64,000 nucleotides of DNA from Paraburkholderia sp. FT54 (lineage in GTDB: Bacteria > Pseudomonadota > Gammaproteobacteria > Burkholderiales > Burkholderiaceae). Every line of letters begins with the position of its first letter. Position 1 is the first letter of the stretch. Location: NCBI RefSeq assembly GCF_031585635.1, contig NZ_CP134196.1:992001-1056000 (forward strand), read 5' to 3'. Below the pieces are notes generated by a model. The model did no database searches, had not been told where the DNA came from, and saw only the letters and a list, made by a program, of their open reading frames with translations. The position numbers and the translations under genes are program-made. This document shows, one piece after another, positions 35,576-45,146 of the stretch.

Positions 35576-37951
35576 TCAGAACAACTGCTTCTGGCCTGAC
35601 ATCAAGGTTGTGAAATCATCGCGCAACAGCGGCAGGATAGCGTCGGCGACGGGCTGCAATTGCCGCGTCAGATAGTGTTCGTAATCGATTGCGGAGCGTA
35701 GCGTTTCCAGCGGCTCGGGTCCGGCAACCGTCATCACATAGCTGATCCAGCCGCCGTTCTGGTATTGCAGCGGGCGCCCTTGCCGCCGATTGAACTCGTC
35801 CGCCACACGTGCCGCGCGCACGTGCGGCGGCACGTTGCGCTCGTACTCGCCGAGCGGCCGGCGCAGGCGCTTGCGGTACACGAGCTGATCGTCGAGCTTG
35901 CCTGCGAGCGTGTCGCGCACATAGTCGCGCACGTAATCCTGATACGGTTGCTGCGTGAAGATGCGCCGATACAGTTCCTGCTGGAACTGCTGAGCGAGCG
36001 GCGTCCAGTCCGTGCGTACCGTTTCGAGTCCCTTGTAGACGATGTCTTCGCTGCCGTCCTGCAAAACGGTGAGGCCGGCATAGCGCTTCTTGCTGCCTTC
36101 CTCGGCGCCGCGAATCGTCGGCATGAAGAAGCGCCGATAGTGCCGTTCGAATTGCAATTCGAGCGCGCTGTCGAGCCCGAATCGCGCCTGCAGATTCTGC
36201 CGCCACCACGCGTTGATATGCTCGACCAGCGCGCGGCCGATGCGGCTCGCGTCTTCCTCGCTGTGCGCGTGTTTGAGCCACACGAAGGTCGAATCCGTGT
36301 CGCCGTAAATGACTTCGTAGCCTTCGCCCTGAATCAGTTCGCGCGTGGCATGCATGATTTCGTGGCCGCGCATGGTGATCGACGACGCGAGACGTGGATC
36401 GAAGAAGCGGCAACCGGTCGATCCGAGTACGCCGTAAAAGGCGTTCATGATGATCTTCAAGGCCTGCGAAAGCGGCTTGTTGTTCTCGCGTTTGGCCGTT
36501 TCACGGCCTTGCCAGACTTGCCCGACGATTGACGGCAGACAATGCCGCGTGCGCGAGAAGCGCGCGCCGAGAAAGCCCGGCACTGATTGATCGTCGGCGG
36601 GATTCAGCATGCCTTCGACGAGGCCGACCGGGTCAATCAGAAAGGTTCGGATGATGGACGGATACAGGCTCTTGTAGTCCAACACGAGCACGGAATCGTA
36701 GAGGCCGGGGCGCGAATCCATCACGAAACCGCCGGGGCTCGCGGCGCCGGCCACGTCGCCGAGATTGGGCGCGACGTAGCCGTGCCGATGCATGCGCGGC
36801 ATGTACAGATGCGTGAACGCCGCCACCGATCCGCCGCTGCGATCCGCCGGCAAACCGGTCACGCTCGCGCGCTCCAACAGGAACGGCAGCAACTCCGTTC
36901 TGGCGAAGATGCGCGTGACCAGCTCGCAGTCTTTGAGGTTGTACCGCGCGAGCGCGGGCTTGTCTTCATCGAAGCGGCGTTGGATTTCATCCATGCGCTG
37001 ATACGGATTGTCGATCGCCTTGCCCTCGCCCAGCACCGTGCGCGAGACATGTTCGAGACTGAACGAAGGAAAACTCCACGTCGCGGAACGCAGCGCCTCG
37101 ATGCCGTCGATGATCAACCGTCCCGCGGCGCCGGCAAAGAAATGGTTCTGTTTGAGTCCATGCTCGCGCCATTCCATTACCGCGCCGCCACGGCCGAGCC
37201 GCAACGGTATGCGATATTGTTCGGCATGCTGCTGCAGCACGCGCAGATCGAACTGCACCAGATTCCAGCCGATGATCGCATCGGGATCGTGCCGCTCCAG
37301 CCACACGTTCAGTTTTTCCAGCAACTGCGCGCGGGTTTCACAGTATTCGAGGTCGAAGTCGAGCATGCTCGCGTCGCCGTTGGGCGGCCCCAGCATATAT
37401 ACCTGGCGCTGTCCGCAACCTTCCAGCGCGATGGAATACAACTCGGCGTGAGCGCTGGTTTCGATATCGAGCGAAACCAGCTTCAAGGGCGGGCGATAGC
37501 TGGTGGCCGGTTTGAGTTCGCTGTTCAGGAGCGGGCCGCTGTTGCCGTTACTCTGCGTATCGCCGCTGAACCACACCGGTGCTGTGATGAAGCGCTCCAT
37601 CATGTAGCGCTCGGGCGGAAAGATATCGGCTTCGTACACGTCGACGCCGCCTTGCTTCAGGCGTTTCTCGAAACCCGTCAATTGCCGGTACTGCGGGCAG
37701 TAAAGTCCCATGACCGGCCGATGCCGAAAGTCGCACAGATCGAGTGGACGCAGATCGAGCGGCGCCTCGCGGCGCAGGATCGTTTCGGCTCGCTCGCGAT
37801 GTTCGGCGGGAACGAACGCCACCGATGGCTGAGGGCGCAGGCGGACGTGACGAGGCCCGCCGTCCGTTGCCAGCCAGAAATCGACTTCCGTGCCGGCCGG
37901 CGTGTCGCGCCAATGTCGGGTCAAAATGAAACCCTGTTCAAGCTCGGTCAA
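35576..37951 (-). CDS. polB: DNA polymerase II (family B)
   Basis: 791 residues with a TTG start at 37951 preceded by AGGTGG. This start is chosen because the N-terminus then reads like the known Pol II start ([18 protein letters not shown]). The Exo I motif [11 protein letters not shown] is near 175; the polymerase motifs are [11 protein letters not shown] near 430 and [10 protein letters not shown] near 555. It is a proofreading polymerase for damage bypass and replication restart. Upstream in-frame starts (for example 38035) add a non-homologous extension. It diverges from the PRC-barrel gene; no LexA box was recognised in the 233-nt gap. Confidence 0.95.
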   Translation of the reverse strand: MTELEQGFILTRHWRDTPAGTEVDFWLATDGGPRHVRLRPQPSVAFVPAEHRERAETILRREAPLDLRPLDLCDFRHRPVMGLYCPQYRQLTGFEKRLKQGGVDVYEADIFPPERYMMERFITAPVWFSGDTQSNGNSGPLLNSELKPATSYRPPLKLVSLDIETSAHAELYSIALEGCGQRQVYMLGPPNGDASMLDFDLEYCETRAQLLEKLNVWLERHDPDAIIGWNLVQFDLRVLQQHAEQYRIPLRLGRGGAVMEWREHGLKQNHFFAGAAGRLIIDGIEALRSATWSFPSFSLEHVSRTVLGEGKAIDNPYQRMDEIQRRFDEDKPALARYNLKDCELVTRIFARTELLPFLLERASVTGLPADRSGGSVAAFTHLYMPRMHRHGYVAPNLGDVAGAASPGGFVMDSRPGLYDSVLVLDYKSLYPSIIRTFLIDPVGLVEGMLNPADDQSVPGFLGARFSRTRHCLPSIVGQVWQGRETAKRENNKPLSQALKIIMNAFYGVLGSTGCRFFDPRLASSITMRGHEIMHATRELIQGEGYEVIYGDTDSTFVWLKHAHSEEDASRIGRALVEHINAWWRQNLQARFGLDSALELQFERHYRRFFMPTIRGAEEGSKKRYAGLTVLQDGSEDIVYKGLETVRTDWTPLAQQFQQELYRRIFTQQPYQDYVRDYVRDTLAGKLDDQLVYRKRLRRPLGEYERNVPPHVRAARVADEFNRRQGRPLQYQNGGWISYVMTVAGPEPLETLRSAIDYEHYLTRQLQPVADAILPLLRDDFTTLMSGQKQLF

Positions 37952-38184
37952 ACTTCCACCTCTAAAACGGGCGTGATCGCCTTGCGGGATTTTACCGCCA
38001 TGCGCTTCGCGTCGCGACGCGATCCCCGAGTACATCGCTCGGACTCGCTGCGGCAGCCGCATGCGCACAGCCTTCCGGCACGCTGGATGCATCAGCGTCG
38101 CGCAGTCTGTATGATCGTGGGGCAGCGATTCCTTTCGGCGCCGGCCATGCACCGGTCAAGTCTACTAAAAGCGGAGTGAACGAT

Positions 38185-38610
38185 ATGAGATTGGGCAAAC
38201 TCGTTGTTGTCGTCGCAGTAGCTGCAACCAGCCTCGGTGCGCAGGCGCAAGTCGCCGGCACGCAACCGCTGAGCGTCACGGTCGAGCAGTCGAATGCGCT
38301 GCTGAGCGGCTGGAGTGTGAAGAAGAGCATTCTCGGCAAGTCGGTGTACAACGACCAGAACGAGAAAATCGGCACGGTCCGCGATCTGGTCATCGCGACG
38401 GACGGCTCGCTGTCCGCGGCAATCGTCTCCGCGGGCGGTTTTCTGGGCGTGGCGTCGCACGACGTGGCGGTGCCCATCGCAGCGCTGGACATCCGCCAGG
38501 GGAATTTCTATCTTGCCGGCGCCACCAAGGCCGCGCTGAAGGCGACGCCCGAGTTCCAGTACAACAAGGTTCAAACGCCGCCGAAGCCTAAAAAGCTGAC
38601 GGGGCAATAA
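38185..38610 (+). CDS. Exported PRC-barrel domain protein
   Basis: 141 residues from ATG at 38185 (GGAG upstream). The signal peptide ends near GAQAQ (about residue 22). A PRC-barrel domain follows (SVKKSILGKSVYNDQNEKIG, then VRDLVIATDGSLSAAIVSAG). PRC barrels are usually cytoplasmic adaptor domains; the exported version probably sits in the periplasm with an unknown partner. It is a single-gene unit. Confidence 0.82.
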   Translation: MRLGKLVVVVAVAATSLGAQAQVAGTQPLSVTVEQSNALLSGWSVKKSILGKSVYNDQNEKIGTVRDLVIATDGSLSAAIVSAGGFLGVASHDVAVPIAALDIRQGNFYLAGATKAALKATPEFQYNKVQTPPKPKKLTGQ

Positions 38611-38680
38611 ATGCGGCAAGCCGGCACGGTCGCTGGCTGAGTCGCGGGAAGCGGCTCTGGATTGAAGGCGGTTATAGACA

Positions 38681-38745
38681 AGCGGCGCTCGCGGCGCGAA
38701 TCGGTGGGTGGGAGAAACCGTTTCGCGCGTGCGGCGCCGCTTTTG
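38681..38745 (+). terminator. Possible terminator downstream of the PRC-barrel gene
   Basis: AGCGGCGC (38681-38688) is complementary to GCGCCGCT (38734-38741), followed by TTTT. The 45-nt intervening segment is long, so the call is tentative. Confidence 0.35.
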
Positions 38746-38807
38746 TATTTTCAGCGGATCATGCTGCTGAGTCGAATTCGAATCGAAGCCTTGAATCAGG
38801 CCTTTTA

Positions 38808-39818
38808 TTAGGCTTCCAATGCGAGCGCGGCGAATGTACCCAGCCAGTGCTCGCCCATATAGTCGCCAGCCACGTGTGGCAGCGCGCTTTGCAGATGCCG
38901 CTCGGCTGCATCGAACAATATCGCCCGGCGAATATCGCCTGCCGGCAGTGCGCGCGCCAGCGAACGTTGGCACCATGCGCGGCTGAGATTCAGGCCGTCG
39001 AGATGAGCGATCTTGCCGTCGCTGCGATCCGTCACGGTGACGGGCTCGAACAGCGTAGCGGGCTTTTTCGTGCCGAGGTCCGGCAGAAAGCGGCCGAACC
39101 AGTCGACGAATTGCGCGGGCGGCAACACGCGGCGCATGAGTTCCGCCTCCATGAGCGAAGGCGAGAGGAATTCGTCGCCGGCAGGCTCCCATGCCTGACA
39201 CGCTACGTCGTTCACAAACCAGCGTTCCGCGGTGTTCACGACCAGTGCTTCCAGCGATTCACGCGATGTTTGCCGCGCGAAATCCAGCGTCAGCGCCAAC
39301 GCGAAGGCCATGTTGAAGTGCGTGCCCACGCGCAGCGGGTAGGTCGCTTTCGGCAGAAATTCCTCGAAGCATTCGACGAACACCTTGGTGAGCGGCGCGA
39401 AGGTTTTCGACCAGCGCGCGGCGTCGGAGAGCTTCAACGAATTGAGTTGCGCGCTGAGCGCGAGCAGCCAGGCCCAACCATACGGGCGCTCGAAACCACG
39501 GTTGTGCGGCAGTTCGAGATAGGCAATTTCGCCGGCCACATTCGCCGCGGTGAAATGCTCGTCGACCACCGCGACGATGCGCGCCGCTTCAGGTAGATCG
39601 GGAAAGCGCTCGAGCAGATGCAGGATCAACCAGTAGCCGTGCACGCATGAATGCCAGTCGTAGCTGCCGTAAAAAATCGGGTGCAGCGCGCGCGGGCCCT
39701 GCACGTCTTGCGGGCCCGCGAGCGAATGCGTCAGCTTGTTCGGGTATTCGCGCGTGAGATGGGCGAGCGCGAGATTGGCGAATTTCGATGCGAATTCGCG
39801 GGTGAGTTGAATAGTCAT
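38808..39818 (-). CDS. DUF2891 family protein
   Basis: 336 residues from ATG at 39818 behind GAGGAA. The all-alpha sequence contains HPIFYGSYDWHSCVHGYWLI, GFERPYGWAWLLALSAQL and LSPSLMEAELMRRVLP, which match the DUF2891 family (an alpha/alpha-toroid-like fold; conserved His and Trp suggest an enzyme). There is no signal peptide. It lies 113 nt downstream of the second PuuB-type gene on the same strand, so it may be the last gene of the polyamine operon, although a function there is not known. Confidence 0.8.
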   Translation of the reverse strand: MTIQLTREFASKFANLALAHLTREYPNKLTHSLAGPQDVQGPRALHPIFYGSYDWHSCVHGYWLILHLLERFPDLPEAARIVAVVDEHFTAANVAGEIAYLELPHNRGFERPYGWAWLLALSAQLNSLKLSDAARWSKTFAPLTKVFVECFEEFLPKATYPLRVGTHFNMAFALALTLDFARQTSRESLEALVVNTAERWFVNDVACQAWEPAGDEFLSPSLMEAELMRRVLPPAQFVDWFGRFLPDLGTKKPATLFEPVTVTDRSDGKIAHLDGLNLSRAWCQRSLARALPAGDIRRAILFDAAERHLQSALPHVAGDYMGEHWLGTFAALALEA

Positions 39819-39931
39819 CGGCGGTTCCTCAAAGCGGCATACGAATAAGTATGACAGTATGCTGGTGAGGATCAACAATAGTAAAGCGGTGGCGTTGCGA
39901 CCTGATTGCGCCACCTCTGCCCCGACGACAC

Positions 39932-41254
39932 CTAAAACAACTCCAGGATCCGGTGATACATCATCCCGAGTTCGAGCGCCGGCCCGCGTAATGCCGGCCC
40001 ACCTGGAAAGCGCGCATGCCGCAATTGCGCGAACAGATCGAAGGCCGCCGTCTCACCCGCCATTGCTTTGGCAACCACGCGCCCGGCAATACCGGTCAAC
40101 GCCACGCCATGCCCCGAAAACCCCTGCACATAAAAGTAATTCGGATCGATCGAGCCGAAATCAGGCGCGCGATTACGCGTCACGTCGACAAAACCGCCCC
40201 ACGCATAGTCGATTCTCACATCGCCGAGTTGCGGGAACACGCCGATCATGCGCTGGCGAATCTCTTCGCCGAGTTGCACCGGTGAAGCGCCGGTCGAACT
40301 CGCCCGCCCGCCGAACAGCACGCGATGGTCTGCGGACAAACGGAAGTAGTCGAGGAAGAAGTTGTTGTCGCAAATCGCCTCGCGCCCCTTGATCAGCGCA
40401 TCCGCGCGTTCCTTGCCGAGCGGTTCCGTGGCGACGATATACGACGCGATCGGCGCGATACGCGCGGCCACCGGCGCGGGCAGCACGTCGCCGAGCGTGG
40501 CGTTGCCGCATGCCGCGACGAAACGGCAACGCACTTCGCCGCGAGCGGTTCGCACGACAGGGCGCGCCCCCCGCACGACCTCGATCACCGGTGAATGCGC
40601 GAACAGTTGCGCGCCTTCGCGGCGAGCGGCGTCAGCGAGACCGAGACAGTACTTGAGCGGATGCAGATGCCCGGAAAACGGATCATAAACTCCGGCCAGA
40701 TAGCGTTTCGAAGCGATCCGTGAACGGACCTCGTCGGTATCGAGCCACGAGAGTTTCGTGTAACCCCAGCGTTGCGAAGCCGATTCCATCCACGAACGCA
40801 AATCGGGCACGCGTTTGGGTTTGGTCGCGACCGTCAGATAGCCGGACGTGAAATCGCAGTCGATGCCATAGCGTTCGATCCGCTCGCGCACCAGCGCCAC
40901 GCCTTCCACCGACATCGCCCACGCGGCGCGCGCGCCGTCGAGACCGAGCTGGCGCTCCATGATCTCGTCTTTCGCGAAACCCACGAGTGTCTGGCCGCCA
41001 TTGCGGCCCGACGCGCCCCAGCCCGTGCGATGCGCGTCGAGCACGACCACCGACAAGCCGCGCGCCCGGCACTCCAGCGCCACCGACAAGCCAGAGAAGC
41101 CCGCGCCGATCACGCACACGTCGGCTTGCACCGAGCCGTCGAGCGCGGGGTCGTCAGCGAGCGGACAGGCGGCGCTCGCTTCATAGTAGGAGTTGGCGAT
41201 CAGCGCATCGGCACGCCGGTCGAGTAGGTTGAAGCCGGGAGTCGGAGCATTCAT
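39932..41254 (-). CDS. Gamma-glutamylputrescine oxidase-type FAD oxidoreductase, copy 2
   Basis: 440 residues of the DAO/PuuB family. The FAD-binding dinucleotide fold DVCVIGAGFSGLSVALECRA is at about 46-65, WGASGRNGGQ near 80, RIDYAWGGFVDVTRNRAPDF near 350, and YVQGFSGHGVALTGIAGRVV near 375. PuuB oxidises gamma-glutamylputrescine to the aldehyde, releasing ammonia and H2O2. ATG at 41254 overlaps the stop of copy 1 (TGATG). The two copies keep the same FAD motifs but differ at the N-terminus and at many other positions, so they may take different gamma-glutamyl amines. Not a recent duplication. Confidence 0.85.
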   Translation of the reverse strand: MNAPTPGFNLLDRRADALIANSYYEASAACPLADDPALDGSVQADVCVIGAGFSGLSVALECRARGLSVVVLDAHRTGWGASGRNGGQTLVGFAKDEIMERQLGLDGARAAWAMSVEGVALVRERIERYGIDCDFTSGYLTVATKPKRVPDLRSWMESASQRWGYTKLSWLDTDEVRSRIASKRYLAGVYDPFSGHLHPLKYCLGLADAARREGAQLFAHSPVIEVVRGARPVVRTARGEVRCRFVAACGNATLGDVLPAPVAARIAPIASYIVATEPLGKERADALIKGREAICDNNFFLDYFRLSADHRVLFGGRASSTGASPVQLGEEIRQRMIGVFPQLGDVRIDYAWGGFVDVTRNRAPDFGSIDPNYFYVQGFSGHGVALTGIAGRVVAKAMAGETAAFDLFAQLRHARFPGGPALRGPALELGMMYHRILELF

Positions 41255-42546
41255 CAAAGCAGGTCCTTCATTCGATACCAGGCCATTGCGAGTACGAGGG
41301 CAGGGGTGCGCAGTGTAGCGCCGCCCGGAAAATCGCGGTGACGAATCTTGCCGAACAGATCGAAGCGCGACGCCTGGCCGTCGATCGCCTCGGCGATCAG
41401 TTTACCCGCGAGACCGGTGGTATTCACGCCGTGGCCCGAGAAGCCTTGCGCGAAATACACGGTCGGCGAGAGCCGGCCGAAATGCGGCGCGCGGTTCATG
41501 GTGATATCGACGAAACCGCCCCACGCATAGTCGATTTTGACGTCGTCGAGTTGCGGGAAAGTTTTCAGCATATCGCGGCGCATCGCTTCGCCGAGATTGC
41601 GTGGCGCGAACGTCGAATAACTCACCTTGCCGCCCCACAGCAGGCGGTTATCGGGCGCGGGCCGGAAGTAGTCGAGCACGAAGCGGCTGTCGCACACGGC
41701 GGCCCTGGCGGGCATCAGTGCTTCAGCGCGATCGGGGTCGAGCGGTTCGGTGGCGATCACATAGGTGCCGACCGGCATGATCTTGTTCGCGACATCCGGC
41801 GCGAGCTGGCCGAGATAGGTGTTGCAGGCGAGCGCGACGAATCGCGCCTGCACCTGGCCGCGCGCGGTTTCGGCGACATGTCGGCCGTTTTCCTCACGCA
41901 AGGTCGTGACGCAACTGTCTTCGAAAATCCGCACGCCGCCCTCGCGTGCCGCGCGCGCCAACCCCAGCGTGTAATTCAACGGATGCAGGTGGCCGCTGTC
42001 GGCGTCGAACAGGCCGCCAAGGTAGCGCTGCGATTGAACATAGTTGCAGATGCCGTCGGCGTCGACGTAGCTGAAGCGGTCGTAGCCGAAGCGCCGTTGC
42101 GCTTCGTCACGCCATTTTTGCAACGCGTCGGTATCGCGCGGTTTATTCGCCGCGGTCAGATAGCCGATGGTCAGATCGCAATCGATCTGATGCTTCGCGA
42201 CGCGTTCCTTGACGATGTCGAGGGTTTCGATCCCCATGTTCCAAACACGCTTTACGTCGTCCGCGGGCATGTGCTTCGCGAACGTATCGATATCGCACGC
42301 AAAGCCGCCGATCAACTGGCCGCCGTTGCGTCCGCTCGCCGCCCAGCCGACTTTCGATGCTTCGAGCACCGCGACCGAATAGCCGCGTTCCGCAAGATTG
42401 AGCGCAGTGGAAATGCCGGTCAGTCCGGCGCCGATCACGCAAACATCCACGCTGATGGTTTCGTCGAGCGGGGGATGGCGAGTGGTGTCGTTGGCGGTGG
42501 CGGCATAGTACGAGGCGACGTGAGGCTGGTTCGAGAATCGGAGCAT
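41254..42546 (-). CDS. puuB: Gamma-glutamylputrescine oxidase
   Basis: 430 residues, FAD-dependent. DVCVIGAGLTGISTALNLAE near 35, WAASGRNGGQLIGGFACDID near 70, KIDYAWGGFVDITMNRAPHF near 340 and FAQGFSGHGVNTTGLAGKLI near 365 identify the PuuB group. It oxidises gamma-L-glutamylputrescine to gamma-glutamyl-gamma-aminobutyraldehyde in the Puu pathway. The gene is 72 nt after the DUF3138 gene and overlaps the second PuuB-type gene by four bases, in line with puuA, puuD and puuC in the same locus. Confidence 0.88.
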   Translation of the reverse strand: MLRFSNQPHVASYYAATANDTTRHPPLDETISVDVCVIGAGLTGISTALNLAERGYSVAVLEASKVGWAASGRNGGQLIGGFACDIDTFAKHMPADDVKRVWNMGIETLDIVKERVAKHQIDCDLTIGYLTAANKPRDTDALQKWRDEAQRRFGYDRFSYVDADGICNYVQSQRYLGGLFDADSGHLHPLNYTLGLARAAREGGVRIFEDSCVTTLREENGRHVAETARGQVQARFVALACNTYLGQLAPDVANKIMPVGTYVIATEPLDPDRAEALMPARAAVCDSRFVLDYFRPAPDNRLLWGGKVSYSTFAPRNLGEAMRRDMLKTFPQLDDVKIDYAWGGFVDITMNRAPHFGRLSPTVYFAQGFSGHGVNTTGLAGKLIAEAIDGQASRFDLFGKIRHRDFPGGATLRTPALVLAMAWYRMKDLL

Positions 42547-42618
42547 AGGCAGAGCATGCGGAATGAGCCTGCGCGCGTGGCCTTTTTCGACAGCAAGGCC
42601 ACGCGCGGGCAGGTCGGA

Positions 42619-44196
42619 TTAGAACGAGTAGATGAACTGTGTCGCGATCAGGTCGTTGGACTTGCCATACGAGCCGTCGTTCTTCAGGAACACCTGCTTG
42701 TTGGCCCAGTCGTGGCGGTATTCCACCTTGACCGTGATCTGCTGGGTCGGATAGAACAGCAGGTCGAGCGAAACGTCCTGGCGGGTTGCGCCCTTGCATT
42801 CGAAACCGAGGCCACCGTTCGCCTGCGAATTGGCGAGACAGTCCGCGCCAATACCGAAGCCGTTGGCCGTGTCCATGCCGTTGCCGTTCAACGCGATGCC
42901 ACCACCGCCGCCGCCGTTCTTGCTGTCGACCAGCAAGTCATAACGGACGGTCGCGCCCATGCGGCCCACCACCGGCAGATTGAACTTGCGGTGCGCGAGC
43001 AGCGACAGGCCGTACCATTGTGCCTGGCCGCCATTGAACGCGGCATTCTGCTGCTGACCGTAGTCGAGTTCTGCGTTGTACTGCACGTCGGCGAGCGTGT
43101 AGGTCAGGTCGGCTTCGGTGAAGAAGAAGGTGCCGCCCGAGCTCGGCGCCTGGCCGCCTACGCCGTAGCTGACCATGCCGTTCGCGTCGATCGAGCTAGG
43201 CAAGGTTTGACGGCCGATATTGAACGAGCCGCCGATATCCAGGGCGCTCGACCACGTGTAGTCGGTACGTGCGGTGAAGGTCGGAATCTTGTTGCTGGTC
43301 GTGATCGGATCGCCGAGGGCGTTGGTGCCGATCTGTGTCGTCGCGCCATACGTGCGGTACTGCTCGTTGCCGAGGAAGAACTTCCACGCCCAGCTGCCGG
43401 CCGTGTAGTTCGCGCCGATCCCGACATAGCTGCCCGGATCGGAGAAGTCGTACAGCAGGTTGTGCGTAAGCGTGAGCATCTGATTCGACTGCTGCACTTC
43501 GTAGCCACCGAAGCTCGGAATCAAACCGGCCACGAGTGTCGTGGTCGCCGTCAACGGCACATTGACCACCGCCGTGTTCAGGATGTTGTTGCCGATATCG
43601 CCGTGCGAGTTCTGCAGCAGCGTAATGCCGTTGCCGCGGTTCGGCATCAAGGTGATTTCGGCCGACGGCGCCATCGGGCCGACACCAAAGGTCTTCTTGA
43701 TGTCGAGATACAGATCGCCGAACGTGCTGTTGAAGTAGGTGTAACTGCTTTCGTGGTTCGCGAACAGGAACGACGAGCTGCTCTGCGCACGGTTATAAAT
43801 ATAGGTCGGGTCGATATAACCTGTCACCGACAAACCGGCGATCGGCCCCGTCTGCGCCGCGTCTTCCAGCGAATCGACCTTCAACTGCTGATTGGCGATC
43901 TGTTGCTTCATCGCCGTCACGTCGTCGTTGGTCAGCGTCGCCTGAGCCTTGCCGTATTCAGGCGACGAGATATCCACCGGCGCGGCCACCACCACCGGGG
44001 CAGGGGCCGCAGTCGCCGCATTCGCTGTGGCCGCCGCCTTCGGCTTGGTGGCGACTTCTGCCCGCAACTGCTTGACCTCCTTTTGCAGCGCATTGAGTTG
44101 GGCCTGAAGCGCCTTGATCTGGTCGCTGGTGGTGTCCGCCATGGCTATGCCAGGCAAACTCCCCGCCACCAACAGACAGATAAGCTTCTTTCTCAT
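42619..44196 (-). CDS. DUF3138 outer-membrane barrel protein
   Basis: 525 residues. The signal peptide ends near MAD (about residue 21), followed by a coiled-coil segment (QIKALQAQLNALQKEVKQLR, about 26-50), an Ala/Pro linker, and a beta-barrel-like region of alternating Gly/aromatic strands ending in FIYSF, with the C-terminal Phe typical of outer-membrane proteins. A coiled coil before a barrel resembles sugar and phosphate porins. DUF3138 has no defined role that I know. AAGGAG precedes the ATG. It lies inside the polyamine operon, 38 nt after potI and before puuB, so it is a good candidate for an outer-membrane channel for putrescine or spermidine. Confidence 0.83.
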   Translation of the reverse strand: MRKKLICLLVAGSLPGIAMADTTSDQIKALQAQLNALQKEVKQLRAEVATKPKAAATANAATAAPAPVVVAAPVDISSPEYGKAQATLTNDDVTAMKQQIANQQLKVDSLEDAAQTGPIAGLSVTGYIDPTYIYNRAQSSSSFLFANHESSYTYFNSTFGDLYLDIKKTFGVGPMAPSAEITLMPNRGNGITLLQNSHGDIGNNILNTAVVNVPLTATTTLVAGLIPSFGGYEVQQSNQMLTLTHNLLYDFSDPGSYVGIGANYTAGSWAWKFFLGNEQYRTYGATTQIGTNALGDPITTSNKIPTFTARTDYTWSSALDIGGSFNIGRQTLPSSIDANGMVSYGVGGQAPSSGGTFFFTEADLTYTLADVQYNAELDYGQQQNAAFNGGQAQWYGLSLLAHRKFNLPVVGRMGATVRYDLLVDSKNGGGGGGIALNGNGMDTANGFGIGADCLANSQANGGLGFECKGATRQDVSLDLLFYPTQQITVKVEYRHDWANKQVFLKNDGSYGKSNDLIATQFIYSF

Positions 44197-44234
44197 TCAA
44201 ATTCTCCTTATGGTCGTTTTGCAAAAAGGACTTC

Positions 44235-45146
44235 TTATGCGCGTGCCGTATCGAGCGACTTTCGTACGACGGCTTGTTGTGGTGCGGCGGGCAAGGGGTC
44301 AGTGGCTTCGGCGAGCGCGAAAGCCATTTGCATGTCGCGGTTGCGCTTGCGTTCGCGCAACTGCATCCAGCGGTTCACGGCGATCACGCCGATCGTCACC
44401 GTGGTGATGAAGATCGTGGCGAGCGCATTCATTTCCGGATTCAGGCCGAGGCGTACACGCGAGAACACAACGAGCGGCAGCGTGGTCGAGCCGGGGCCGG
44501 ACAGGAACGCGGAGAGCACGAGGTCATCGAAGGACAGCGTGAACGACAGCAGCCAGCCCGACATCAACGCCTGTGAGATCAGCGGCAGCGTGATCAGGAA
44601 GAACACCTTGAACGGCGTGGCGCCGAGATCGAGCGCGGCTTCTTCGAGTGACTTGTTGAGCTCCTTCACGCGCGATTGCACGATGATCGCGACATACGAC
44701 ACGCACAGCATCACGTGACCGATCCAGATCGTGAAGAGGCCGCGGCCCTTCGGCCAGCCGAGCATCTGTTCGAGCGCGACGAACAACAGCAGCAGCGAGA
44801 TGCCCTGAATCACCTCAGGAATCACGAGCGGCGCATTGATCATGCCGGCGAAGAGCGTGAAGCCGCGAAAGCGTCCGAAGCGCGCGAGCACGAAACCGGC
44901 CCACGTACCGATCACAACCGAGGCGCACGCGGTCAGCAGACCGATCTTCAACGAAAGCCATGCCGCGTTCAGCAACTCGCCGTCTTGCAACAGCGCGCCA
45001 TACCATTTGAGCGAAAAGCCGGACCACACCGTGACGAGCTTCGACTCGTTGAACGAGTACACCACCAGGCTGATGATCGGAATGTAGAGAAACAGAAATC
45101 CAAATGTCAGCACGCTATTGGAAAGCGTCTTATTAGGCTTGATCAT
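44235..45146 (-). CDS. potI: Polyamine ABC transporter permease, PotI type
   Basis: 303 residues, about six membrane helices. The EAA loop EEAALDLGATPFKVFFLITLP near 175 contacts the ATPase. The N-terminal FLFLYIPIISLVVYSFNESK and SGFSLKWYGALL match PotI/PotC permeases. It forms the inner-membrane channel with PotH. The ATG overlaps the potH stop (ATGA). Confidence 0.94.
   Translation of the reverse strand: MIKPNKTLSNSVLTFGFLFLYIPIISLVVYSFNESKLVTVWSGFSLKWYGALLQDGELLNAAWLSLKIGLLTACASVVIGTWAGFVLARFGRFRGFTLFAGMINAPLVIPEVIQGISLLLLFVALEQMLGWPKGRGLFTIWIGHVMLCVSYVAIIVQSRVKELNKSLEEAALDLGATPFKVFFLITLPLISQALMSGWLLSFTLSFDDLVLSAFLSGPGSTTLPLVVFSRVRLGLNPEMNALATIFITTVTIGVIAVNRWMQLRERKRNRDMQMAFALAEATDPLPAAPQQAVVRKSLDTARA

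Noticed and set aside
41338..44718. Very long plus-strand open frame (1126 codons) opposite puuB, DUF3138 and potI
   Set aside because: It is the antisense shadow of three well-supported minus-strand genes. Its product is His/Arg/Asp-rich with no domain, as expected from GC-rich codon bias.
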